NCBI GenBank assembly: GCA_007922305.1
Contig: ML677335.1
Coordinates: 15,837,766 to 15,901,765 of the forward strand
DNA: 64,000 nt
Direction of reading: 5' to 3'
Source of the DNA: Dermatemys mawii
Lineage: Eukaryota > Chordata > Testudines > Dermatemydidae
Part shown: positions 1-12,900 of the stretch, one piece after another
Layout of the letters: each line of letters starts with the position of its first letter
How positions within the stretch are numbered: position 1 is the first letter of the stretch
The notes under the pieces: model-generated
What the model saw: the letters and a program-made list of their open reading frames with translations, nothing else
Databases searched by the model: none
Told to the model about the DNA's origin: nothing
Made by a program: the position numbers and the translations under genes

Positions 1-360
1 ACCAAGAGTTGCAAGTGATAGCTGTACTTAAAAACCAACCAAAACAAAACCCTAAATGTCTGTCTACCATAATAATGTCAGGGGATGGGGGCAGAGGAGG
101 TGACCCACAAAAGAAAAATTCTTCTACAGGCAAAATTAATGACAATGAGATATGGTAAACTTTAAGATACTACAAGATCTATAACCCACCCATCCCCAAA
201 AAACTACTAACAAAGTATTACAAAAGAATCCTAGTTTAACCCTATGCAAAGTGTGAGTTGAGGTTGCACAGTGATACTAACTGGCAGAAAGTGGGGAATG
301 GGGGGGTGAGAAGGGGCACCAGTGCCTTGGACTTTAATTCCAATTTACCTTCCAAAGAGA

Positions 361-418
361 CAAGGTTGGGGAGCTCACTAATATCCTGGGACTAACACAG
401 CTACTGCTACACTACATA
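361..418 (+). repeat. Retroelement 3' tail fragment (CTAATATCCTGGGACTAACA type)
   Basis: The sequence CTAATATCCTGGGACTAACACAGCTAC is a common vertebrate Penelope-like tail motif; a related copy lies at 50700-50800. The solo LTR at 424 inserted right at its end. Confidence 0.4.
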
Positions 419-423
419 GTTAG

Positions 424-1596
424 TGTGATGGGTTCAGTCACAGAGACCCCCTTGGGACTGTCACCTGATGTGCTGAAGTTACCTCTGAGCCAGTTTTCCC
501 TGCGAGCTTGGGACTCCAGCACCCTGCCTTGCTGAGCCAGGCACGCTAGCTTTCTCCAACACAGACCCAGGTCTGGTCCATGCCCCACAAGCTGCAGGCT
601 TAACTGACAACAGTTTAGCAGATTACCTGCCTCCAGGACTCAGACACCCAGCTCTCAAAGGGATCCAAACCCCAAATAAATCAGTTTTGCTCTGTACAAA
701 GTTTATACAGGGTAAACTCATAAAATTGTCCCACCCTCTATAACACTGAGAGATGCACAACTGTTTGTTCCCCCAAAGTATTAAGCACTTACTCTGGGTT
801 CATTAACAAACAAACGTGATTTTATTAAGTATAAAAAGTAGGATTTAAGTGGTTCCAAGTAATAACAGGCAGAACAAAGTCAGTCACCAAGCAAAATAAA
901 GCAAAAACATGCAAGTCTAAGACTAATACATTAAGAAACTGATTACAGGTAAAAATCTCACCCTCAGAGATTTTCAGCTACTTTCACTGAGTAGACTCCT
1001 TCCTAGTCTGGGCCCAATCTTTTCCTCTGGTGCAGTTCTTGTTGGTTCCAACAGACATCTTAGGTAGAAAGCAGGGGTGTTCTCATGGCTGGCAGCCCTT
1101 TTGTCCTATTCCACCCCCTTTTATAGCTTTGGCACAAGGCAGGAATCTTGTCTCTCTCTGGGTCACCATCCCGCCTTCTCAATGGAAAAGTATCAGATTT
1201 AAGATGGATTCCAGTATCATGTGACATGGTCACATGTCACTGTAAGATCTCATTCTTCATTACCCATGGGCTGGCCCACAGCTACACAGGAAGGCTTGCA
1301 GGTAAACAAACCATCTACAACCAATTGTTCTAGTAGTCAGAGCCATCAGGATTCTAAACCACCACTAATGGCCTACACTTTGCATAATCACAATAGCACC
1401 TCAGAGTTATACCTCATATTTCTAGTTTCAGATACAAGAAATATTCATACAAATAGGATGAATATATTCAGTAGGTTACAACCTGTGTAATGATACCTTA
1501 CAAGAGACCCCCCCCCCCGCATAAGGCATATTCCAGTTACATCATACTCACATTCACAAGCATATTTCCATGAAACATATGGATTGAAATGTCAAC
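424..1596 (-). mobile_element. Solo LTR, ~1.17 kb, minus orientation
   Basis: The plus-strand left end is TGTGATGGG and the right end is ...TGTCAAC, flanked by a perfect 5-bp duplication GTTAG (419-423 and 1597-1601). Read on the minus strand there is a TATAAAA-like box near 1119-1125 and AATAAA near 817-822, in the order expected for U3-R-U5. Its extent and internal sequence resemble an LTR that is abundant in turtle genomes as I remember them. No internal coding part adjoins it, so it is a solo LTR. The terminal CA appears mutated on one side. Confidence 0.7.
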
Positions 1597-1601
1597 GTTA
1601 G

Positions 1602-3490
1602 TTTCTAGGCTGTCTGGGAACAAGTGAAACAGTTTTAAAATATTAGTTAAGGTGCACAACTCCACAAAGAGGGAATCTGAAGCAGTAGCCAAGGATTTTA
1701 TTGAATGGTTGCATGTGTTTGGTACCTTCTGCTTTCACTGGAAAGACAAAGCTTCACTATAGAAGCGGGAGTTACTGAAATCAACAACTAAATCTTAAGC
1801 TACAGGAGTTTCTCCCATCAGTCTCTCAGTAGGAACACAACATTTTAGTATCAGTTGTCTAAACTGTATTCTTAAACGTATTCATCTAAATTTGGGTTAT
1901 TACTGATTATGCACTCTCTCTCTTCTGACTTACAAAATTTGTTTTTAATTTGTGGATAATCTAAGCACTATACCCAGATGTACGGACACTTTTCTTAATC
2001 TGTGTACTACATAATTTTTTAATATTACTTTTAATAAAAAATTTAAATCAAGCGTGTGTCCCTTTTGCAAGGAGCACATAATAACCATGCTCTATCATCT
2101 GCCCTAGCTTCCATCAAGAAATTGATGGATGTTTAAGATGTTGGTTTTCATCTATATAAATTCCTGAACAGCGGCTTTTCTTTTGCGGGCTGTATCAAAT
2201 GCTGAGGTCCTTAGCTAACAGCCCCCTTCCCTTGTTTAAACAGGAATGGTCTTACAGCAGAGTATTTCTGGTAAGTAGTTGCAACACTAGAACTTACTTC
2301 CACTTCCCTGGGACCTATCTGTAAGGGCCTGGATTTGTTGATTTTCAGGACACACTGCAAAACTACTTTCCTCTGGGTCTTCCTAAGGAAGGCGGGAGGG
2401 GTCAGGTGGCCCGAACTAAAGCCATGTATGGATTTAGAGGGATGAGTTATTGTGGTGGGTTGAGAGGCTCAATGTACATGGATACTGATCCAGCCTATTT
2501 TGTATCTTATTTAACACACACACAAACCTGGGGCAAAAGCCTGGCCCTAATGAAGTTTTGTGACCTTATCTCAGAAGGCTCTGCTAGAGAAAGGCACTTG
2601 GCACACTTCTCAGGCAAACATCCAAACATTTGTCACTGGTGTCAGACACAGGAATTTTACTATCAACTTTAATGGAGTCAGGACTTCATTAGAGTTCAGG
2701 TAGACACTTCAGCATAGTCATCTTTTACCAATTGAAACCCTCTCACATCAGAGGTCATAATCAAAAGTATAATGTTCAATATCCGTTTTCAGAGACCCGA
2801 TGACAATCCTAACTTTTTTCAGATATCAGTCGTAGGACAATGACAAAATAGCCTAGAAGTGTTATTTGGTGTTTGTCAGATTGCTTGCCTAATGCTAGCC
2901 CCCTTGGTCATGTAGATGTGAGTGTAAATAACGGTTGCTGCTCTTTTCTGCACTATTTTAGAACAGATTTCGTACTCTGCTTTTTAGAGTTTTGAGACTT
3001 AGACTTTAGGGGAAAAAAATATCTGCTTTTCTATTCTAAGGCTCCGAAAAAGGCTTTACCGGGCTAGAGGAGGAAATAATGCAGGTGACTTTAGAATATG
3101 ACGATGTACATCTCAGAGACAGACATGAGAAGAATGAAAAAGATACTATCTCTGTCTTGTAGCCCAAGCAGGGTTCAGGAATCACTAAGCTTTATTTTTA
3201 TTGTAAAACAATTGTACTGGTCTTCAAAGAACTATTTTCATTAATAAACTAAGAACTGAATTTAGATGCTTTAATCAATATTTCACTTGACTATGTCACT
3301 TTCGCCACAAAAACACATTTAAATATTTAATTTCTAATAAAGGTATTTTAAAAAAAAAAATGGAAGCAAATCAGTTTTCCTTAAACAGATCTGCCACTTT
3401 AATCAGTACCAATTGAAATACATTACATGCAGCATACGCTGCAAATGCATTTCAACTTCAACCTTATTTCATGTAAAAACAATTACATTT
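1602..3490. other. Intronic sequence, nothing identified
   Basis: I found no exon-like segment, TIR pair or recognisable retroelement here. Short ORFs show no family signature. Confidence 0.4.
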
Positions 3491-3492
3491 TA

Positions 3493-3796
3493 CAGTAGTC
3501 TCTCGATTATCCAGGATGATACGAACAAAATTATTCCTGGTTAATAAAATCCTGGATAATCACCATCCATAGGAAATATGGGGAAGAGGGGTTGGTTCAC
3601 CAGCCACCCTGTGCTAGGACGATGGGGTGTTGGTTCACTGGCTGCCCTGCACCCTGGTGGGGGTTGTTTTTTTTTGTGCTTGGGGCGACAACAAAGCCAA
3701 AGTTGGCCCTGCGAGTTCTGGGTTTGTGGGTTTTTTTGACATCCTGGTTAATCCACTTTCTGGTTGACCCAATCTTGGATAATCAAGAGTCTACTG
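3493..3796. mobile_element. Tigger/pogo-like MITE (304 bp)
   Basis: The ends are CAGTAGTCTCTCGATTATCC and its imperfect reverse complement GGATAATCAAGAGTCTACTG, flanked by TA on both sides (3491-3492 and 3797-3798). TA duplications and the CTCGATTATCC motif are typical of Tigger-like Tc1/mariner elements. There is no transposase; the interior is G/T-rich. Confidence 0.75.
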
Positions 3797-4519
3797 TATT
3801 TCAAAAGTGTAGGATAATGAATTTTTAAAGTGAGATGGCAAGTGTAGTTTACTAGTCAGGATTTTTGTTAATCCATATGTTCCCCTATTTAAATTGGCAA
3901 TTGAACTGTGACTACAAGTGTATCAGAATAAAAACTTCAGTACACTAAATACATTTTTGGCACTTTTCATCCTAAAAAGTTGCCATTTTTCCTTTCATTA
4001 ACAGGGGAGGAAGGAAGCACAGCTGGAGGAAGATGTCCAGGGGAGGGGGAAAAAAAAAAAAAAGCACACACACATCCTGCTTGTGCAGTTTTAAATCCAA
4101 TGAGAACTGAGACAGCCAACAGCTGCAAACAGAGAACTAGCCTGCCAAGAACTTTCAACCTCTGATCCATTTACAGCTGTAAAATCTAACCATAAGAATG
4201 TGGAGTCTATAGCTGAATGAGCAGTAATCTTTTGGAAAAGATAATATGCAATTTGCTGCACTAAACAAAAATGAAATCAATCTTACTCTTGAAATTATTT
4301 CCTTGCAGTACTTTCTGCATGCGTATAGGGTAGTTTTTCAAATCTCAGGAGTTCTCTGAAGAAAATACATGTTAGAACGTCACATTTCTGGAACCTGTGG
4401 CTTCAAGGAGTTCTCAAACCAAGTTTCCAGATTTTCTGGAGAACCTTTTTTTTTGAAACAGCCTGCTGGTATTACCACCTATCACATTTTTTGTGGAAGA
4501 ATAGTTTGCACTAAAATCT

Positions 4520-4875
4520 AGTAGTCAGACCAGATGACTAGGAGTCAAACATTTGAATTAAAATCCTGACTGCCACTGACTTACTTTGTGACCTTGAGCA
4601 CATTCTTTAGGGTTGCCACCTCTGATGTGCCAAGACCAGGACATCTGAGATAATCCTGAGCCCGTAACACAGGACAGCTGACAGTGTGCACTGGTCACCC
4701 TTACAAATTTCTTGAGAAAACTACGTCAAAAAAGGGGAGGAGAAAGGTACAGAGGTGATCTTGGGAAAAATCTGGATAGGCAGGAAACGCTATTTAATTG
4801 ATATCAATTTCTCCATCTGTAGAAAGAGGAATACTTGTCCACTGTACAAAGCATACTGTGAAGATAAATCTTCAG
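4520..4875 (+). repeat. MIR SINE split by a ~190-bp insertion
   Basis: Two parts of a MIR core are in order: 4520-4609 (CTGACTGCCACTGAC ... TTTGTGACCTTGAGCA) and 4799-4875 (ATCAATTTCTCCATCTGTAG ... GAAGATAAATCTT). The 190 bp between them interrupts the element. Its left end GGGTTGCCACC resembles a MITE terminus, but I could not define a duplication. Confidence 0.6.
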
Positions 4876-4892
4876 GTTCCGAACCCTTAGAG

Positions 4893-5205
4893 CAGGGGCC
4901 TCCAAACTTTATGAGGGCCATATATTTTTGAAGGGGCTTCGCAGGCCAAAGCAACTGTGAAAAAATTCAATATATGCAAATATATGTAACCCCACCCCCT
5001 TTGCTCCTCCAGCCACCGCAGCACCCCTCCCCTTTACTCTTCCAGCCGCTGTCACGGGGGCACTCACCCCTCCCACATGGGGCCGCCGGCAGCAGCTCGC
5101 AGTCGGGGGGGCAACAGCAGCTTCTCCACATGCCTGCTCAGCATGCCGGACAAACTGAAGCCACAAGACAGATCCGGCCCCCAGGCCATAGTTTGGAGAC
5201 CCCTG
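4893..5205. mobile_element. hAT MITE, CAGGGGTCTCC family, copy 1
   Basis: The terminal inverted repeats are CAGGGGCCTCCAAACT and AGTTTGGAGACCCCTG, flanked by the 8-bp duplication CCTTAGAG (4885-4892 and 5206-5213). The 8-bp duplication and CAG...CTG ends mark the hAT superfamily. The interior is GC-rich and non-coding, in opposite orientation to copy 2. Confidence 0.85.
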
Positions 5206-5704
5206 CCTTAGAGTGCTAAGGTTCTTTATAGAGGCCTCAGTGTTGACTGAGTACAGCTGAACACAGAAAACCCCAACACACATTTGTTTTAGGCCTAAAT
5301 TATAGATGAAATATCAAAATGTCACAGAATAAGGAACTCAAAAAAAATTCTCATTTGCAAGTACAGACAAATCTCATTTCAACATTTTCAAAGTATTTTG
5401 ACATTCCCTGAAACAGAACATTGTTCCATTTTGTGCAAATGGTCCATATGTGTACCCACAGGCACTGGCTTCCAGCTTTCCCTGGGGTGCTCAACCCCCT
5501 CTCAGCTCCAGGCCCCACTCCACCTCTTCTCCCAAGGTCCCCCCGCACGCCTCACCTCAGGCTCACCTCTTCCTGCCCAGTTCCACCCTAGCAAGCCCTG
5601 TCCTCACTCCTCCTCCTCCTCCCTCCCAGCACCTTCTGCATGCCATGGAACACCTGATCTGTGGGAAGTGCTGGCAGGGATCTTACCTTTATAGGTGTCA
5701 GTAA

Positions 5705-6136
5705 AGCCCTTAGAATGGGTTTAGAACTACTAATACATGAGGAGAGGCTGAGGGAACTGGGATTGTTTAGTTTACAGAAGAGAACACTGAGGGGAGATTT
5801 GATAGCTGCTTTCAACTACGTGAAAGGGGGTTCCAAAGAGGATGGATCTAGACTGTTCAGTGGTACCAGATGACGGAACAAGGAGTAATGGTCTCAAGTT
5901 GCAGTGGGGAAGATTTAGGTTGGACATTAGGAAACACTTTTTCACTAGGCAGGTGGTGAAGCACTGGAATGGGCTACTTAAGGAGGTGGTAGAATCTCCT
6001 TCCTTAGATGTTTTTAAGGTCAGGCTTGACAAAGCCCTGGCAGGAATGATTTAGTTGGGCTTAGTCCTGCTTTGGGCAGGGGGTTGGACTAGATGACCTG
6101 CTGAGGTCCCTTCCAACCCTGATATTCTGATTCTAT
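5705..6136 (+). mobile_element. CR1 LINE 3' end
   Basis: The last part of CR1 ORF2 and its 3' UTR are recognisable: GAGAGGCTGAGGGAACTGGG, GGTTGGACATTAGGAAACAC, TGGACTAGATGACCTGCTGA, ending in GATATTCTGATTCTAT, the CR1 terminal microsatellite. The copy is strongly 5'-truncated and frame-broken. Confidence 0.9.
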
Positions 6137-6207
6137 CGTAACCAAACCAAGAACAGCAGCAATGAAAGAAGGGCTTTAGCACACAAACTGCACCTCAGAG
6201 TCTACAC

Positions 6208-6559
6208 CAGGGGTCTCCAAACTGTATCTGGCCCATGGCGTTGATTTGTCCGGCCCCTCAGCCGAGGAGGCACATGGAGAAATCGCCGCCGTCCCCCGCC
6301 CACGAGAACTGCTGTCAGCAGCCCCATGTGCGGAGGGGTGAGTGCCCCTGACGTACAGCTGGAGGAGCAAAGAGGTGAGTGCCCCTGTGGCGCAGCCAGA
6401 GGAGAAAGCGGGGGGGTTACAGCAGCAGCGTGGCTGGAGGAGCAAATGGGGAAGCCATGGAAGAGGCTGGAGGAGCAAAGGGGGGGCCGTGGCAGTGGTC
6501 CACGAAGCCCCTTCAATAATCTAACATGGCCCTTATCTCAGAAAGTTTGGAGACCCCTG
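6208..6559. mobile_element. hAT MITE, CAGGGGTCTCC family, copy 2
   Basis: Ends are CAGGGGTCTCCAAACT and AGTTTGGAGACCCCTG, with a perfect 8-bp duplication GTCTACAC (6200-6207 and 6560-6567). The interior shares CpG-rich segments with copy 1 in reverse and has imperfect direct repeats around GGAGGAGCAAAGAGG. Confidence 0.88.
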
Positions 6560-6567
6560 GTCTACAC

Positions 6568-8276
6568 TATGGGTGGCCCATCTGATCCTGAAAAGGAGCC
6601 AGAGTTTACCAATGTACATTGCCAGAGATCCACAGTAATATGTCAGCAGCCCCATCAGTTCCCCACGCCTGCTTCCAGTGCCTCCCAGCCACTGACAGTC
6701 CCACCCCATCCCTCCCAATCAGCTGTTTTGTAGTGTGCAAGGAGGCAGGGAAGGGGGAGGGCCTGTGGCAGACCCAGGGGTTGAGCAGTGAGCACCCCCC
6801 TGGCACATTGGAAAGTTGGAGCCTGTAGCTCCAGCCCCAGTCAGTGCATATACAAGGAGCCACACAACTTCTGAAGAGCCTCATGTGGCTCCGGAGCCAT
6901 CGTTTGGCCACCCTAGTCTACACACTTCCATATGTTCCCCCCAGCTCTCTACTTCCTGTTATCATGAAGTTTGGCAGTGTATTATTGTGAGCAACACAAT
7001 TTAGTCTGGTACTAAAGATGGTTTAGCTTTAGTAAAATGCACACTCATCCATTAGAATCCTTGCTGGATTAACAAAGTGGGCCAAAGTTTTCCAAGAAAC
7101 AGGACTGAGTTTTCATAGAAGCTGCTTGCTTAGAGGGAGTGATATCACTCCCAGAAAAGGTCCCACTATCCATGTGGATTTTCAAGGCACATACTTAGGA
7201 AGTCTCAAGTTTGGAACCTCAGGTCAAGTTCTGACTCCCATAATTCACATCACCGAAGGTGTTCTCATGTTGTAAAGTTTCATGCTGTGGCTGGAATGCT
7301 GACAGTACACTTGAATAATAATCTGAAGCCACTAGAACACTGAAGATAGATAAGACAACCATCTAAGATACTACCTAAATACTATACAATATTTAGATGA
7401 ACAGAAAAAGAGGATGCATTCATCCATTTAAAGTTACTTATAGAAGTCTCATTTTGACTGTAACAAAAATTAAGCAAATATTCAGAGGGGGAGTAGAAGG
7501 AGGAAGCAAATTTGCTGATCTGATGGACTATGATTTGTGCCAAGAGCAAACTCCTTCACTGCAAGAAAAAAAAAAAAAAAGAGGAACTGATGACTGGAAA
7601 CTGCCTAGTCCAACCTCTGTTCCAAAGAAGATATGCTAAGAATCCAGAAGTTTCTGGTCTATCATATTTATTGGTGACAGAGAGCCAAGAATGTTAATCA
7701 GCAACTACTTTTAGAGAACACTTCTTTTCACAATTAAGGAAGCCACTATTAACATTCAAATTGAAGGAAAAACTACATCTGAAGATGCACACCTTTTAAA
7801 TACTGTACATATGAAAGTTTCTCAAAACACACAACTTCTATTGCTTAATCTAAGGAAGTGATATCTTAAAATAAAGTTTAGTTTATCATTTATCCCAGCA
7901 AGTCCTGTTTACACACTGTTGCGATTTCAGCACAAGTGACTTTTTTTTTGCAGCCTTACTTGCTCCTTCCCTAGTCATATTTTTCAGCCCACAGCAACAC
8001 ACTACAGGATTCTAGGACTGATATTTACCATCACAGTACGAGTTCTTCAAACTCCAGAAAAACCTTCCCATTTTTTTACTTCGCTGCTTCACAAAGGGCT
8101 CTTATTGCAGAAAAATATTTCTTAAAAACAAAAAGAACCCCAACACCACAAGTGACAGAACATAGCTCCCTCCACAGCCTGTCAAGCCTGTCAATTGCAA
8201 CTGTCAGTGGAAGAGTATGGGGAAATAGAGAAGTCAAAAAAAGAAGGGGAAGAAAAAGCTCTCCTCAGGTCACTCA
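6568..8276. other. Intronic sequence, nothing identified
   Basis: No exon, retroelement or TIR pair recognised. Homopolymer A runs are present, for example at 7567-7580. Confidence 0.4.
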
Positions 8277-8540
8277 GGTCTGGTCTACACCTAGATATAT
8301 CATTCAGAGCTGTGAAAAATTTCACACCATATGCAATGCAATTAGGTCAACCAAACCCCCACTGTAGAAGCAGCTAGGTCAATAGAAGACTTCTTCCACT
8401 GACCTAGCTACTGTCTCTCAGAGAGGTGGATTACCTGCATCAGTGAGAAAAACCCCTCTGTGAATGTGGGAAGTATCTACACTATAACAGCACAGCCGCA
8501 GAGCCTTAGCTGTGTGCTTGTAGCATAAACAAGGCCTCAG
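8277..8540. repeat. Candidate foldback MITE (TCTACAC type)
   Basis: The left end CAGGTCTGGTCTACACC and the reverse complement of the right end (ACAAGGCCTCAGG) form diverged inverted ends. The interior has the AGCTAGGTCAA / TGACCTAGCT arms usual for this family. There is no coding capacity. Confidence 0.45.
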
Positions 8541-11212
8541 GTTACAGCCTCCACCAGCACAAGAGAAAAACGCAAATTCACTAGGTCAGCACACCATACT
8601 TCTTTTGAACTGCAGAGACACACTCATGTGTTCGAAAATACTAAACATTAATATTGTATTACTACCGATTATTCACTTTAATAAAGCAGTGGCATTTTTA
8701 CATAGTAGCAGAGGAACAGTACACAAAAAACATACAGGGATGAATATAATAAGGCATTATAATTGACAGAAACAGCATGATTTATCTATCACCCTTGAAA
8801 GAATTTTTGGGCCATCTCTTCCTAGAACCCAAATGACTTTAGAAAACACAAGCTTCTGGATTTAGACCAAAAAGAGATACAGAATGGATTTTATTTCTAT
8901 CAAGATATTCACTGAAGACATCAAACTAAAAGTCTGCCTTTGGAAAGCTACAAGATTTCTTTTTAGAGACTCTTATTCACAATTGTTGATGAATGAATTA
9001 AATGAGAAACCTGTAACTGCCTTTTTTCACATGAAAGTATTGTATACAAAAGAAAAAATGATTTATCTTCCAAAATCCTAGTTGAATAAAATCTGTTTTA
9101 CTCAATTAACTGGAGCATCAAAGAACCAAAAAAATTAAATCTCATTAACTCTCCACCCAGTCTGAGTTAAGAATTCCAGGGAATATATAGAAGTGCTAAT
9201 GTGATTATTCATCTATGTAAAACAAATGGCGTAGTTTAACTGAAGGCAGTGTCTGGTACCTAAACTTTTTCAAGGAGTCTGAAATGAAGTTATATACAGG
9301 ACTAGAAAGGAAAATATAAAATATTTTTTGTTTGCAATCACAGTATATGGCTGGGTCACCAAAACACAGCAAATAAAATGACAAATTCAATTTGGCAGGT
9401 AGAGGTGTGGCTATGACAAAAAAGGATGGGACATAACATTTGTTTGAGGTTATTTCTGGTTTTACTACAAAAAACTACCTTTACCTGTATAAAGCTAGGG
9501 TAACAGTCATTTATGCAGAACTGTTTATTTTATAAACTGTGCTTGCATGACTTATACACCTTTTTTATAAAGGTAATAGGAGGTTACAGAAAAATTAAAA
9601 GGTAACAGAAAAATTAAAGGTGGGACAGGTAATGTGTCGGCATATAGAACATTATCTGATTTTGCAGGGAGGCAAGTAGTGGAAGACATCATGGAGCACA
9701 CATTAACAAGTGCACATTAGCAAGCTAGGCTCCTGGTAATAGGCATCAGCTGAAAAGAAGTGGGGTGCAATATTGAACATCCTCTATTTACCATGGACCA
9801 AGAGATTATTTTCTAAATTTTATTTGCCCAAATGCCGAGAAATAAAAAGAAAGTTGTCTTTAGTGATATTGAAGTCTAAGGAACTTGCAAGTACAGACTG
9901 GGAGTCTGGGGAGGAGGGGAAACTCACCATGCTAGAAGAGAAAGGGGAGAAGAGAAAGACACTGCCAAAAGAAGTGCTAATGTGATTACAGAATGCTCTC
10001 TCAGTGTTCAGTTCAGCCAAGAACAAACAAATACATAGATTGCGAGATTAATCTTTACCTTAATGTTTATCAGCTTGATTCTTCCAAGATGGTACACTAG
10101 CTGACAACTGCACATCACAAGCCAACAGAACCCACACCCCAGAGAGATATTTTTACCCCTCAAGTAGGACTGTTTTCTCCCTTAGTGGGATTTCCACTGA
10201 GGATCAGCAGCTTTAAAATCTCAGAGCTCCAAAGAAATAGTGCATCACCTGGCCAGCCTGGTCACACCCCTTTCCAAAAAATACCAAACGAGGTAGCTCT
10301 GTACTGGCCAGTTCTGTGGCAAGAGACAAGTTACTGGCAAAGCAGAAGTTCCAGCCTCTTTGACCACTACAAACTCCCCTTTGGGAAGACTTTTCACACT
10401 GAGAACCTTGAGCCCCACAAGAAGCCAGTTTCACCTAGGACCGTATCTAACCAGATTGTGCTTTGTCTGTAGACAATAACTGTGTATCCACACTAGGGAA
10501 AAAAACCCTAACGTTTGTTTTTAATCATGTGTTTGTTAACAGATAAGATTCTAGTGACAAGGCAGTGTGTAGTTCTCACAGGTATTAACGGGTTGAGGTA
10601 AACCACTAGGGTATTTGTAAAACCACAGTCTTTTCCACAATAGGATTTTACCATATATTAGCCAACATGATAAAATAAAACCCACACCTTTTCTCCTTGT
10701 GGAGACCAGGCCTGAGTGGACACTTCCTGCTTTGGAATGGTATGCCAAGTTTTGTGTTAATATATCCAGTCACTAAGCACTCTCTCACAATCTTCTAAGC
10801 GAACTAGTGTTGTATTACAAGTCATTTAGAATGTGGGGAAAGTTTGTAAATACTGAAAGACCATTAGTTCTTTAAATCAGAATATATTCTAGTACTGTTA
10901 AAACAACGGGGATGCATATGAATTGTTTTCATACATTTTTTCTACTGTTCTCCAAAGTATGGAAGACAACTTTGTTTATTCTGTATTGAATTAAGTTTCA
11001 CTCAGTGAGCTGAGGTATCCGTTCTCTGCTTGGAAAGATACTTGAGAAAATTGTAACTTTTTCTTTCAATAAAAGGCAAAACTCAACAAGGTTCTTCTAT
11101 CAAGCTGGGTGCCAGTTACTGATCATTATGATGGGGACATCTACTAAGAATTCAACTCGTTTTTAAAAGAACCAAAGTTTTATACCTAAAAGTATGTACG
11201 ATAGTTACTTAC
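8541..11212. other. Intronic sequence flanking TBC1D12 exon 2, nothing identified
   Basis: AT-rich, with scattered short ORFs lacking any family signature. No second exon was recognised. Confidence 0.4.
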
Positions 11213-11336
11213 CTGCTGAATTATTTTAGAATCTTTTTGAAAGTTTTCTCTAGGAGGGACTTTTCCAAATAACTTCCAGCCAGGTGCACTGTGGAGAGCA
11301 GGTTTGAGTTCCTTTGTCTTTTTAGTGAAAAAGTTT
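11213..11336 (-). CDS. TBC1D12: TBC1D12 coding exon 2
   Basis: This 124-nt exon is too short to stand out as an ORF. On the minus strand it is preceded by a pyrimidine tract ending CCCCAG (acceptor at 11337-11340) and followed by CAG|GTAAGT (donor from 11212 down). Its first base completes the Arg codon left open by exon 1, and the rest translates to 41 residues with no stop: [12 protein letters not shown], then [17 protein letters not shown], then SKIIQQ. The [17 protein letters not shown] block is the strongly conserved TBC1D12/TBC1D14 segment that precedes the TBC domain, so phase, splice signals and protein agree. Next to the human protein as I remember it, the Arg-Asn-Phe-Phe-Thr-Lys-Lys junction is slightly diverged. 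Exon 3, which should begin EYEARTG-like, was not found and probably lies left of the window. Confidence 0.93.
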
Positions 11337-12039
11337 CTGGGGAGAAAAAAAAAATCCTTTTAAATTACAGGCATCTTACAATACTAAAGTTTGTCTCAAC
11401 TGTAGATTTGGTTTAGTCCAATACATCTTTGTAAAGACAATGTTCAGCAGACCAAATACTTGTTTGCATACTACCTTTATTTTCTCTTGTTCTTTAAAAA
11501 AATGTGAATAATTTGTAAAATAAGAATTGTCACGTTACTGAAATAAATATCCAGTTGTTTTCAATAATTACTTTTGAGATGATACACCACTGGATAGTGG
11601 TCTTTTTAATGTTTAGTCTTTTACAGTTGTAACAACAGGAATAAATGGCTAAAGCATTAAATGGATAGAGCATCTGCAGGATATTAGAAAACTAGCTTCC
11701 TATTTTTTAGGAGTTCAGAATATTGTGTATCTAGCTTATATCTTTGCAGTGATAGTATGTTTAAAAAAATATTTAAATAATTGAGCCAAGGGCAGTGAAT
11801 TTAAATATTTGTGTTAAATAAATCAACTGGAAAGTGATTTTTTTAAAAAAAGTCTTTCTAGTCCAAAATACTAGAATATACACAAAATTCATTGATTAAA
11901 CATAAACCCAGGACAACATTTCCAAAACATTATGTTGTGATATAGAGCACTGCATATCAAAAAGTTTTAATTTCAGAATATTTGTGGTGGAACTTGTCTC
12001 CAACTATTAAATTTCAATCTGTAACAACTCAGCACTCTC

Positions 12040-12900
12040 ATGTACAGGAGATATAGCTTGTTCAGGAAGAACAGGCAGTGTAAAAATGGAGGAGGACCTG
12101 CATTATACATCAAGAATATACACACTTGTTCAGAGGTCCACAAGGTGGTGATAGGCCAACCAGTAGAAAATCTATGGATAAAGACAAAGAGTTGGGGGCC
12201 GAGGAGGGAGAGGAGTACAGGATTGATGTCATGGTAAGGTCTATTATACACTGTCATATCAGGAAGAAGAGGTGGATGAGGCATTTCTAGAACAAATAAA
12301 AGGTACATCCAAAACACCAGACCTAGTAGTAATGTGGCACTAACTACCGAGACATCTGTTGAAAACTAATATGGCAAACCACAAAATTTCTAATAAGTTT
12401 TTGGAACGTACAAGGGACAACTTTTTATTTCAGAAAGTAGAGACAGTCATTTTCAACTAGTTTCTATCTAAGAGGGAGAAATTGGTAAGGAAACTGAAGG
12501 TTGAAGGCAACTTGGGTGATCATAAAATGGAAGGAGTATAAGCAACAGAATAAAGACAATGGGTTTCAAAAAAAGCAGACAAACTCGGAATTGAAGGGGA
12601 TAAGGTCCCATGGAATGGCAATCTAAGGGAAAAAGGAGTTCAGGAGAGCTGACAGTTTCTTAAGGAGGCAATATTTAAGGCACCATAACCTCAGGCAATC
12701 CCAACGTGAAGGAAAGATCAGAGGAATAATAAGAACCCAACTACAGTTCCTTTAGGAGCTCTTTAATGACCTGAAAATCAAAAGACTACAAGAAAGTAGG
12801 ACAAACAAATTGCTAAGGAGCAGTACAAAAGACAAAAATAAAGAAGCCTTATATTACTAAATAAGATACAAAATATAGATGCCCAAGGAAATCCAATATA
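12040..12900 (+). mobile_element. CR1 LINE relic, ORF2 endonuclease region
   Basis: The frame at 12079-12190 reads GGGPALYIKN, then PVENLWIKTKSW, which matches the CR1 endonuclease motif GGVALYVK...PVESLWVRIKG. Further on, in shifted frames, are VDEAF, a degenerate FLERTRDNF and GDHKM. Stops and frameshifts are many, so this is an old copy with no activity. Confidence 0.6.

Larger units (their letters stand above)
1..11212 (-). other. TBC1D12: TBC1D12 intron 2, partial
   Basis: This sequence lies 3' of the exon 2 donor on the minus strand and runs off the window. It holds a solo LTR, a Tigger-like MITE, two hAT MITEs, a MIR and a CR1 3' end. No exon 3 candidate with the expected protein was recognised. 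Confidence 0.75.
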
